Source: Synechococcales cyanobacterium 340R_concoct_173_sub (GTDB lineage: Bacteria; Cyanobacteriota; Cyanobacteriia; Leptolyngbyales; Leptolyngbyaceae). Taken from it: 24,013 nucleotides of DNA. Below, one piece after another: positions 8,956 to 15,208 of the stretch (the first letter of the stretch is position 1; each line of letters begins with the position of its first letter). The stretch is from NCBI GenBank assembly GCA_025354065.1, contig JANXNM010000146.1:1-24013 (forward strand). The letters run 5' to 3'. Below the pieces are notes generated by a model. The model saw only the letters and a program-made list of their open reading frames with translations, was not told the DNA's origin and did no database searches. The translations under genes and the position numbers were made by a program.

Positions 8956-8993
8956 GCTAGCAATTGGTATTACGATCAATATCAATTGCTAGC
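8956..8993. terminator. Long near-perfect hairpin between sucC and the decayed gene
   Basis: GCTAGCAATTG (8956-8966) pairs perfectly with CAATTGCTAGC (8983-8993). One G-T pair and four more base pairs extend the stem to 16 pairs around the 6-nt loop ACGATC. It lies 77 bp after the sucC stop, at the 3' ends of two converging genes. The flank read on minus is AT-rich (ATAATTATTATAAT) but there is no clean T-run, so it may be a bidirectional terminator, an mRNA 3'-end stabiliser or a small repeat element. Confidence 0.55.
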
Positions 8994-9015
8994 GAGCAGA
9001 GGATTAAATGCTACC

Positions 9016-9419
9016 TTATCGACCCCTGAGAGGAATCCATTTTGTCCAGCCAGCCCCATTTGCACTAATACGATCTTTGTCTTGAATAGATACTAAAAGA
9101 TCGTCTGAACCTTCCATAACAGCTACATCTAGGCTAGATCCATCTTTAAAATCTGCTCTATAGACCCAATTTGTTTTATTTTTCTGATTAGGATTAGGAC
9201 CATGACAAAGTGGAGTAACAGTTTTGACACCACCTTAATAGTTGTAATTCAAAACAGAAGCGATCGAATCAACCAAATTTTGGTCTAGTGAAGTATCGTC
9301 ATCAGTACAAAATTATAGTCATATGTCTTGGACTGCGCGTGAACCACTGGCGCAAACATGGATGCCAATATTACTACAGAAGTTGATAATGTGAGGGAAG
9401 CCAAGAGTTTTTTGATCAT
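9016..9419 (-). pseudogene. Decayed gene for a small secreted protein
   Basis: Read from ATG 9419 on minus, the first 27 or so codons form a clear signal peptide: MIKKLLAS, a hydrophobic core, and a signal peptidase I site after VHA. About nine codons later the frame breaks at a run of four T (9309-9312 on plus). A one-base loss there restores a frame reading CTDDDTSLDQNLVDSIASVL, which then meets an in-frame TAA (9235-9237). After that it continues as GGVKTVTPLCHGPNPNQ and on to DLLVSIQDKDRISANGAG before ending at the TAA at 9016-9018. The 404-bp span is one base short of 135 codons. Paired cysteines suggest a small folded periplasmic or secreted protein; I do not recognise the family. A sequencing slip could explain the frameshift but not the additional stop. 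Confidence 0.72.
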
Positions 9420-9844
9420 GGTGTGGAGTTATGTGATGAAGGATACAGGCAAGTATTTTCAATTGAGAGTGTTCCTAATTGAGTAGAGTTTACTCCTCTA
9501 CTGGAACCCAAAAGTATTTTAATGCAACTAGATTGTTAAGTCTAGATCAATCCTTAGATTGATGTGAGGTAGCACTTTCAGGGATTTATATGAGTTTTAT
9601 GGCAGTGCAATCGCTGTAATATAGCTAATAATAGTTAACAAAAATTAAAAGTCGATATTGATCGTTTTTAATGTCCTTATTGACTACAATCACATGCTTC
9701 CCTCTCACAGCTATAGTTGCCATGATCAACAGTAAGATTGCTCAAGTTTCTAATTAGCCATAAATGAATAGATTTAATAAGACTAAGATTAATGAGAGCT
9801 AAACTCTAAGTTATCGAATTCCTTTGATTTGAATTGGTGCATCT
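9420..9844. other. AT-rich intergenic region upstream of sucD
   Basis: These 425 bp hold no reading frame that I can support. They must contain the promoter of sucD and, on the other strand, that of the decayed secreted-protein gene. A small inverted repeat, AGTAGAG (9482-9488) with CTCTACT (9496-9502), has a 7-nt loop. No Shine-Dalgarno sequence is evident before the sucD ATG at 9845. I see no tRNA or known riboswitch fold. Confidence 0.5.
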
Positions 9845-10783
9845 ATGATTTTTTCTTTCAATAGCCAGGTAATTATTCAAGGTATTTCAGGATCATTAGG
9901 TACAACTTACACACCACTTATTCAGAACTATGGAACATCATTAGTCGCAGGAGTCAGTCCTGGCTATGGGGGTAGTCACATTGAAGGTGTCCCCGTTTTT
10001 GACATGGTAGAACAAGTTGTTTTACATTATGGTCCGATCGATATTTCTATCATTTTCAGCCATCCCTACGATGTACTTGATGCTGCAACAGAAGCCATGC
10101 GCGCTGGGATTCGGCAGTTAATAATCATTAGTCAGGGAGTGCCGCCGATAGATATGATTCACTTGATTCAGCAGGCCGATGCTAATGACACATTGATAGT
10201 GGGTCCAAATAGTCCCGGCATAATCATTCCAGGAAAGACGTTGCTGGGAATTCATCCACCGATATTTTATACGCCGGGACGTGTGGGGATCATTACGCGC
10301 AGCGGTCCATTGACTTACGAAGTTGCTCGCATTATGACAAAAGCAGGGATTGGTCAATCGATCGTCGTTAGTCTTGGGTCGGATTCGATTTTGGGTTCAA
10401 CCTTGCCACAGTGGCTACAAATTTTAGAGGAAGACGATGATACAGATGCGATCGTTTTAATCGGTGAAATGGGGGGCGACAGTGAAGAGATGGCGGCCAG
10501 TTATATTAAGGAATCAATCGATAAACCTGTAGTTGCCTACATTGCCGGACATACGGCCCCACGCGATCGAAGAATGGGCCATGCAGGAACCATTATCGAA
10601 ACTCAATTGGGAGGATTCGGACCCGATTGGGGAACCGCAGAAAGCAAAGTATCAGTCTTAAAATCAGTCGGGGTGCCTGTCGCGGATGGTCCTAGCCAGA
10701 TTCCAGACTTACTACAACGCTTGCTCACACCAAAACGAAAGGCTCGCACCACAAAAGTACGAGCCGAATTGTCAGCGAGCTAA
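9845..10783 (+). CDS. sucD: Succinate-CoA ligase alpha subunit (SucD)
   Basis: This is the CoA-binding, phosphohistidine-carrying subunit of succinyl-CoA synthetase. It has 312 residues. The N-terminal CoA-binding fold is IIQGISGSLGTTYT (residues 10-23) with VSPGYGGSHIEGVPVF (37-52). The active-site histidine is His246 in RRMGHAGTII; the glutamates of IGEMGGDSEE (206-215) follow the family pattern. Two deviations from the common bacterial sequence are GPNSPG (120-125) for GPNCPG and TRSGPLTYE (151-159) for SRSGTLTYE; I think these are lineage features, not damage. The C-terminus is basic and slightly extended. sucC lies 966 bp upstream. The last codons and the stop are followed by a near copy of themselves. 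Confidence 0.93.
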   Translation: MIFSFNSQVIIQGISGSLGTTYTPLIQNYGTSLVAGVSPGYGGSHIEGVPVFDMVEQVVLHYGPIDISIIFSHPYDVLDAATEAMRAGIRQLIIISQGVPPIDMIHLIQQADANDTLIVGPNSPGIIIPGKTLLGIHPPIFYTPGRVGIITRSGPLTYEVARIMTKAGIGQSIVVSLGSDSILGSTLPQWLQILEEDDDTDAIVLIGEMGGDSEEMAASYIKESIDKPVVAYIAGHTAPRDRRMGHAGTIIETQLGGFGPDWGTAESKVSVLKSVGVPVADGPSQIPDLLQRLLTPKRKARTTKVRAELSAS

Positions 10784-10837
10784 TTGTCGGTGAGCAACTA
10801 TTGCTGGACCACATATATTGCTTATTGCTGGACTACA
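10767..10837. repeat. Two short direct repeats between the sucD and lexA stop codons
   Basis: AATTGTCAGCGAGC (10767-10780, last sucD codons) is repeated after the stop as AATTGTCGGTGAGC (10782-10795), 12 of 14 identical with a 15-bp period. Then TATTGCTGGACCACA (10799-10813) is repeated as TATTGCTGGACTACA (10823-10837), 14 of 15 identical, ending 3 bp before the lexA stop. Together they fill the whole space between the two convergent genes. Confidence 0.75.
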
Positions 10838-10839
10838 CA

Positions 10840-11472
10840 CTATTTATAGTCGCGCCAAACAGCAACCAATAATCCCTGTAATTCAACCTCAATAGCTTTA
10901 AGCTCTGTTTCAGGATAAAGAGTCCGATCGGGATTTCCGGGCATCAGAATCACTTTAGCGCCTTTCTTGTGGTAGTACTTCAACGTCGTTTTACCACTGA
11001 CATGGGCTGCAACGATCGCGCCATTCTTCACGGTCTTTTGATCCGTCACAGGCTGCATGATCACCATGTCACCATCATCGATCAATGCTTCAATCATGCT
11101 ATGACCACGAACCTTTAAGGCAAAATGTCCGGGTTTCAACATTAAATTAGAGAAATCAAGCATTTCCACTTCAATATCTGGAAAATTCTCAACAAGACTC
11201 GTTGCAGCAATTGCGCCAACTACAGGAATGCCTCGGGGACGGTGATGCAGAAGTCGAATAGTCCGAGCTTGTCCCTCGTCCCACCCAATGTAACCCTTCT
11301 TTTTCAGATGCTCCAGACGGCTCTGAACAGGGGCCGGAGACTTTAAAGTCATTGCCCGCATCATCTGCCGAATCGAAGGAGAATGCTGCTTTGTGGTGAT
11401 GTAATCCACGAGCCAATCATAGAGTTGCTGTTGGGCTTCAGTCAGGGTTTCTAAGTGATCAAGGTATTCCAT
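10840..11472 (-). CDS. lexA: LexA-family transcriptional repressor
   Basis: This is a 210-residue LexA: a winged helix-turn-helix N-domain (residues 5-75, with SPSIRQMMRAM as the recognition region) and a C-terminal S24 peptidase-like domain from about 82. The catalytic dyad is intact: Ser125 in VRGHSMIEALIDDGD and Lys165 in KTTLKYYHKK. At the self-cleavage site the usual Ala-Gly is replaced: VVGAIAATSLVE puts the scissile bond at Ala90-Thr91. Cyanobacterial LexA proteins often regulate carbon, redox or motility genes, and not a classical SOS regulon, and some have lost autocleavage, so this change may matter. It is divergent from a sugar-binding lipoprotein gene; a possible autoregulatory box overlaps its -10 region (11510-11523). 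The ATG at 11472 has no evident ribosome site. Confidence 0.93.
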   Translation of the reverse strand: MEYLDHLETLTEAQQQLYDWLVDYITTKQHSPSIRQMMRAMTLKSPAPVQSRLEHLKKKGYIGWDEGQARTIRLLHHRPRGIPVVGAIAATSLVENFPDIEVEMLDFSNLMLKPGHFALKVRGHSMIEALIDDGDMVIMQPVTDQKTVKNGAIVAAHVSGKTTLKYYHKKGAKVILMPGNPDRTLYPETELKAIEVELQGLLVAVWRDYK

Positions 11473-11509
11473 AGGTCAAGACGTGAACACAGAACAAAGG
11501 AAAGCGTAT

Positions 11510-11544
11510 AGAACACTTGTATCCTAAAACATATGAACTGTCTA
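11510..11544 (-). promoter_or_regulatory. Putative lexA promoter with overlapping LexA-like box
   Basis: On minus, TAGACA (11539-11544) and TACAAG (11516-11521) form a -35/-10 pair with a 17-bp spacer, about 45 nt before the lexA start. Overlapping the -10 is GATACAAGTGTTCT (11510-11523), an imperfect inverted repeat close to the GAAC-N4-GTTC box and, with two mismatches, to the RGTACNNNDGTWC motif reported for cyanobacterial LexA. Autorepression is the obvious reading, but the match is not exact. Confidence 0.35.
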
Positions 11545-11630
11545 GAGCGTTTTTAAAAATAGTTGTAATACTTAGAGTGCCAAACGTGATGGAATAAACA
11601 TAGGGATAGATTCTAAGGATCAAAAGACTC

Positions 11631-12956
11631 ATGAGACATGTGCAGCAAGCCATTAAGAATTTTTTCAGGCACGGGATCGGACGATCGACGCGGCATATTT
11701 TAATCGGGATTTGCTGTGCGGCGATGCTGGGATTTTTGGCGAGTTGCAGTCCTTGGAGCGGAGATAAAGACGATCGGCGTACGACGGTGGAATTTTGGAC
11801 AATGCAACTTCAGCCTCAGTATACGGATTATTTCATGGGTGTAATTTCGCAGTTTGAAGCGGAAAATCCAACGTTAAGAATTAATTGGGTAGATGTGCCT
11901 TGGTCAGGAATGGAGAGCAAGATTCTGACGGCGGTAGCAGCGAAGACGGCTCCTGATGTGGTGAATCTCAATCCAAATTTTGCATCCCAACTGGCGAGCA
12001 AAGGCGCTTGGCTTGATCTGAGCGATCGGATTCCCCAACCCGTCCAGATGCAGTATTTACCGAAGATTTGGGATGCAAGTACAATAGATGGCAAGGCTTT
12101 TGGGATTCCCTGGTATCTAACAACCCGGATTGCTATTTATAATCAAGCCCTGCTGCAACAATCTGGATTTTCCCAACCGCCTACAACCTTTACCGATTTG
12201 ATGCAGATGGCTCCTGTTATTAAGGCAAAAACTGGAAAATATGCGTTTTTCACGACTCTTGCACCCATGGATTCCGGTGAAGTCCTAGAAAGTATGGTTC
12301 AGCGCGGTGTTCAGCTTATCAATCGCAATGGTAAGGCTGCGTTTAATACTCCGTTAGGTCGATTGGTGTTTCAAGATTGGGTTGACCTTTACCAGAAGAA
12401 TTTGATCCCCAAGGAGGTTCTGACGGAAGGGTATCGTTATGGTCTAGATCTTTACCAACGGGGCGAAACCGCGATTGTCGCCACGAGTCCTGAATTTTTA
12501 AAGACTCTAACCAAAAATGCACCCACGATCGCATCTCAATCCTTTGTCACCTCCCAAATAACAGGTGAAACCGGAAAACGGAACGTTGCGGTAATGAATC
12601 TGGTCATTCCCAAAGATACGCCACGACCTGATGCAGCGGTGAACTTTGCACTTTTTGTCGCGAATCCCACCAATCAATTGACCTTCGCAAAGGCCGCAAA
12701 TGTTCTACCTTCAACTCAATCCGGTCTCCAAGATCCTTATTTCACACTGATCCCCGCATCGGCTACCGAACTCGATCGTGCACGGCTCATCAGTGCCACC
12801 CAGTTAAAAAGTGCTGAAGTTTTGATCCCGGCAATGAAAGACGGAAAGCGCCTACAAAAGGTAATCTATGAAAATCTACAGGCATCAATGTTAGGCCAAA
12901 AAACGATCGATCGGGCCTTGCAAGATGCCGAACGAGCCTGGAACGAAGGTGGATAA
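11631..12956 (+). CDS. ABC transporter extracellular substrate-binding lipoprotein (family 1, sugar type)
   Basis: This 441-residue protein has a lipoprotein signal: a long basic n-region, a hydrophobic stretch (about 23-35) and the lipobox LASC with Cys39, so it is anchored in the membrane facing the periplasm. The mature part has the family 1 solute-binding layout: VEFWTMQLQPQYTDYFMGVISQFE, the NPTLRINWVDVPW segment, KTAPDVVNLNPNFASQLASKGAWLDLSD, and FGIPWYLTTRIAIYNQALLQQSGF, which corresponds to the hinge seen in maltose/trehalose-type binding proteins. The ligand is probably a sugar or glycoside but cannot be named. No permease or ATPase gene is near, so its transporter partners must lie elsewhere. 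It is divergent from lexA (158 bp) and 53 bp upstream of an ExbD gene. Confidence 0.88.
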   Translation: MRHVQQAIKNFFRHGIGRSTRHILIGICCAAMLGFLASCSPWSGDKDDRRTTVEFWTMQLQPQYTDYFMGVISQFEAENPTLRINWVDVPWSGMESKILTAVAAKTAPDVVNLNPNFASQLASKGAWLDLSDRIPQPVQMQYLPKIWDASTIDGKAFGIPWYLTTRIAIYNQALLQQSGFSQPPTTFTDLMQMAPVIKAKTGKYAFFTTLAPMDSGEVLESMVQRGVQLINRNGKAAFNTPLGRLVFQDWVDLYQKNLIPKEVLTEGYRYGLDLYQRGETAIVATSPEFLKTLTKNAPTIASQSFVTSQITGETGKRNVAVMNLVIPKDTPRPDAAVNFALFVANPTNQLTFAKAANVLPSTQSGLQDPYFTLIPASATELDRARLISATQLKSAEVLIPAMKDGKRLQKVIYENLQASMLGQKTIDRALQDAERAWNEGG

Positions 12957-13009
12957 TATTTAATTGTTAAACGCAGAATCATAAGACCAGATCTTCGTAA
13001 TTAAATGCC

Positions 13010-13444
13010 ATGAAATTTAAATCTCAAAGCCGATCGTCCCAAATGCCTGAGGTCAACCTGATCCCAATGATGGACGTTATCATGACCATCTTGACGTTTT
13101 TCATTATTGTCTCCATGACCCTAACCAACAGCACGGGAGCCGTGAAAGTTGAGCTTCCCGGAGGCAAGAGCGGGGCGGCGGGAGACAAGCAACCCGATCG
13201 TCAAATTATTAAAATCGATGCTCAGGGAAATTTTTATCTAGTTAAGTCCACTGGCGGTGCTGAAGTGCCTGCAACCATGGCCCAACTTGAACCTCAGGTA
13301 AGAGCCTACTTACAGCAGAATCCAAGGGGTATGGTGTTGATCAATGCCGATCGGACGCTGTCCTATGACAAGGTGATTCAAGTTCTAACCCAGTTGAAAA
13401 CAGTCGGAGGCGATCGGGTTTCACTTGGGTTTAAACCAGGTTAA
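13010..13444 (+). CDS. ExbD/TolR family biopolymer transport protein
   Basis: This 144-residue protein has one N-terminal transmembrane helix (about 17-38) and a periplasmic C-terminal domain. The proton-relay aspartate is Asp22 in VNLIPMMDVIMTILTFF, the family signature. The periplasmic part ends with the usual sequence RGMVLINADRTLSYDKVIQVLTQLKTVG. ExbD works with ExbB (or TolR with TolQ) as a proton-driven motor powering outer-membrane import or envelope processes; no ExbB/TolQ gene is next to it here, although they are normally paired. It follows the binding-protein gene by 53 bp, so the two might share a transcript. The stop is followed by short TTAACA repeats shared with the convergent CPP1-like gene. 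Confidence 0.93.
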   Translation: MKFKSQSRSSQMPEVNLIPMMDVIMTILTFFIIVSMTLTNSTGAVKVELPGGKSGAAGDKQPDRQIIKIDAQGNFYLVKSTGGAEVPATMAQLEPQVRAYLQQNPRGMVLINADRTLSYDKVIQVLTQLKTVGGDRVSLGFKPG

Positions 13445-13466
13445 TCGCCTAACAAGTCTTGTCGTT

Positions 13467-13508
13467 ACTACTTAACAGTCACTGCTTAACAGAAAGTACT
13501 ACTTAACA
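13467..13508. repeat. Three copies of ACTRCTTAACA at the CPP1-like gene stop
   Basis: ACTACTTAACA occurs at 13467-13477 and 13498-13508, and ACTGCTTAACA at 13481-13491. The rightmost copy contains the stop and last codons of the minus-strand CPP1-like gene (the GTT AAG TAG end), so the other two are post-stop copies of that gene end. CACTTAACAG also occurs at 14148-14157, just upstream of the same gene. Confidence 0.65.
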
Positions 13509-14128
13509 AAAAGCGACGTCAGCCACAACACTAGACAAACAGCCCAAGTCACCACCACACTAAGGGACTGCGCACCACCGGGAACAAACGATCGAATTTC
13601 GATCGGAATCAGCCCCCACAGCCCAACGCCAATCACGTATCCAAGAATTAATCCGACAATTCCAAACAGTACCGATCGGCCAAGGCTACGCTCCTTCCGA
13701 TAAATCCCATAGAAGGTGCTCCCTGTCGCCATAGCACCGACAAACTGTACAGTCGCAGGTAACGGATTAAGGGCAACAAGAGTAGACAACATAAGCGCCA
13801 TAGCCGTCGTCACGACCCACTCTAAAAGACTAGGCATAGTAAACATGTCTGCCATCCGAGAGCCACTCGGGAGGGAGGGCATTGAAAGCTTAGGGAGGGA
13901 CGACGGGATCTTTTCTGCAAACCGAATGCCATCAGGGACTTTTATTTTCCCCTCTTGACGCAGTTTTAGCCGCCGCATCAGAACAGAATCGTAGGACGCT
14001 TCCACTTCAGAACATTTTTTCACGTCCCCTGCATACTCACGCAGGAGCCGATCGCGGGTGCTTTGGATTTCTTCAAAACTAGCTGACTCAGCAACGCCAA
14101 GCTTTTCGTAGGGAGTTTGATCGCTCAT
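13499..14128 (-). CDS. CPP1-like family protein (J-like domain plus membrane helices)
   Basis: This is a 209-residue protein of the family containing plant CPP1, a chaperone-like protein of protochlorophyllide oxidoreductase. The N-terminus is a J-like domain without HPD (TPYEKLGVAESASFEEIQ, residues 5-22, continuing to about 65). A proline- and serine-rich linker around 70-95 follows, then four hydrophobic helices (about 102-122, 126-140, 150-172 and 187-207). In plants it stabilises POR at plastid membranes; in cyanobacteria a similar membrane-bound co-chaperone role is inferred from homology only. It is a single gene, convergent with the ExbD gene and divergent from a response-regulator gene. 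The ATG at 14128 has no clear ribosome site. Confidence 0.9.
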   Translation of the reverse strand: MSDQTPYEKLGVAESASFEEIQSTRDRLLREYAGDVKKCSEVEASYDSVLMRRLKLRQEGKIKVPDGIRFAEKIPSSLPKLSMPSLPSGSRMADMFTMPSLLEWVVTTAMALMLSTLVALNPLPATVQFVGAMATGSTFYGIYRKERSLGRSVLFGIVGLILGYVIGVGLWGLIPIEIRSFVPGGAQSLSVVVTWAVCLVLWLTSLFVK

Positions 14129-14447
14129 TGGGGGCTGTAGTTTGGTCTCACTTAACAGATTAGCTCAGTTTTCTTAGGCATCACAACCGCTTTGTGAAAA
14201 AACTTACCAATTGTAGGTGGTCCGTTCCTTACAACCTAAGGCATACTAGGTTCTATGAAAAAATTTATAACCTCATCCGCAACTTAGTAAATGAAATCGA
14301 CGTAAATGAAATCAACGATAAATGAAATGAACGATTTACGTAAAGTCAGTCAAACCAGTTGACAAAATACTGTTTCTCAATCGGAGATAAGCTTTATCTC
14401 TAACGTGAGCAGTTTAATTGAAATTTAATCGTTAGGAATAGTTGGTT
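14129..14447. promoter_or_regulatory. Divergent regulatory region with a triple direct repeat and a hairpin
   Basis: This 319-bp region lies between the CPP1-like gene (minus) and the response regulator (plus) and has no supported reading frame. Three head-to-tail copies of a 15-16 bp unit run from 14287 to 14332: GTAAATGAAATCGAC, GTAAATGAAATCAAC and GATAAATGAAATGAAC. An inverted pair, CGTAAAT (14301-14307) with ATTTACG (14334-14340), overlaps them. A TTGACA is at 14359-14364. A tight hairpin, GAGATAA-GCT-TTATCTC (14384-14400), lies 47 nt before the ATG, probably in the 5' leader. Evenly spaced direct repeats are how OmpR-type regulators usually bind, so autoregulation is possible. Confidence 0.5.
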
Positions 14448-15161
14448 ATGGCTCAAGCCAAAATTTTAGTAGTTGATGATGAAAGTGCAATCCGCAACTT
14501 AATTCATCGCTTTTTAGGGAAACAAGATTACCTAGTTGAATCTGCTGAAGATGGTAAAAGTGCTTTGGCCATGTTTGAAAGTTTCAATCCAGATTTAGTT
14601 ATTTTGGATGTAAATCTTCCCGATGTAACGGGCTATTCTCTTTGTCAGGAAATGCAGAGTCGCACGAATGTATTTATCTTGATGTTGACGAGTCGTACGG
14701 ATGAGTCAGACAAGGTGCGGGCGTTTAGTCAAGGTGCTGATGATTACATTACCAAGCCGTTTAGCTTAGTTGAACTGGGAGCGCGGATTGGAGCTATCCT
14801 AAAGCGTCAACGAACAGTGATAACGGCTGAGCAGCAGTGTCTTGTTTTTAGTAATCTGGTCATTGATCCCGTGCGCCGTGAGGTGAAGTTGAATGAAGAC
14901 TTGGTGCCGTTAACCGCGTTGGAGTTTGACTTATTGCATTTCCTTGCTAGCAATCCGGGCCGAGTTTGGCGACGATCGGATTTGATCCAGCAAGTGTGGG
15001 ATTACGAGTACGTTGGGGATCAGCGGGTTGTGGATGTCCATATTGGTCAAATTCGTAAAAAGATAGAAATTGATACCAGTCAACCCGCATTAATTCAAAC
15101 TGTGCGCGGTGTTGGCTACAAATTTGAGTCGCCTGAGATGGTGGAAGAGGTAAAGGTCTAG
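14448..15161 (+). CDS. OmpR/PhoB-family two-component response regulator
   Basis: This 237-residue protein has an N-terminal receiver domain (1-120): acidic pair Asp10-Asp11, phosphoacceptor Asp54 in LVILDVNLPDVTGYS, Thr81 and Lys103 in DDYITKPFSLVEL. A C-terminal winged-helix DNA-binding domain follows (about 135-232), with LTALEFDLLHFLASNPGRVWRRSDL, VDVHIGQIRKKIE and a final TVRGVGYKFE. The reading frame can begin at TTG 14442, but ATG 14448 gives the canonical start MAQAKILVVDDE; an AGGA lies 11 nt before it. No sensor kinase is adjacent, so this is an orphan regulator, common in cyanobacteria. I cannot assign it to RpaA, RpaB, NblR or another named regulator. The gene converges on the HDAC-family gene with repeats at the junction. 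Confidence 0.93.
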   Translation: MAQAKILVVDDESAIRNLIHRFLGKQDYLVESAEDGKSALAMFESFNPDLVILDVNLPDVTGYSLCQEMQSRTNVFILMLTSRTDESDKVRAFSQGADDYITKPFSLVELGARIGAILKRQRTVITAEQQCLVFSNLVIDPVRREVKLNEDLVPLTALEFDLLHFLASNPGRVWRRSDLIQQVWDYEYVGDQRVVDVHIGQIRKKIEIDTSQPALIQTVRGVGYKFESPEMVEEVKV

Positions 15162-15163
15162 GC

Positions 15164-15208
15164 AAGGTAATAGTCTAAAGGTAATAGGCGATATTCATAG
15201 GCGATATT
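15164..15208. repeat. Two tandem duplications at the response-regulator/HDAC junction
   Basis: AAGGTAATAG occurs at 15164-15173 and again, identical, at 15178-15187. ATAGGCGATATT occurs at 15184-15195 and again, identical, at 15197-15208, a 13-bp period. The second pair spans the stop of the minus-strand HDAC-family gene (CGC CTA TGA), so that gene end is duplicated directly after itself, and the first pair begins 3 bp after the response-regulator stop. Confidence 0.75.

Noticed and set aside
9420..9844. tRNA or riboswitch before sucD
   Set aside because: I could find no cloverleaf, T-loop consensus or known riboswitch core in this AT-rich stretch.
14287..14332. Possible CRISPR-like repeats
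   Set aside because: The units are head to tail with no spacers, only 15-16 bp, and no cas genes are present.
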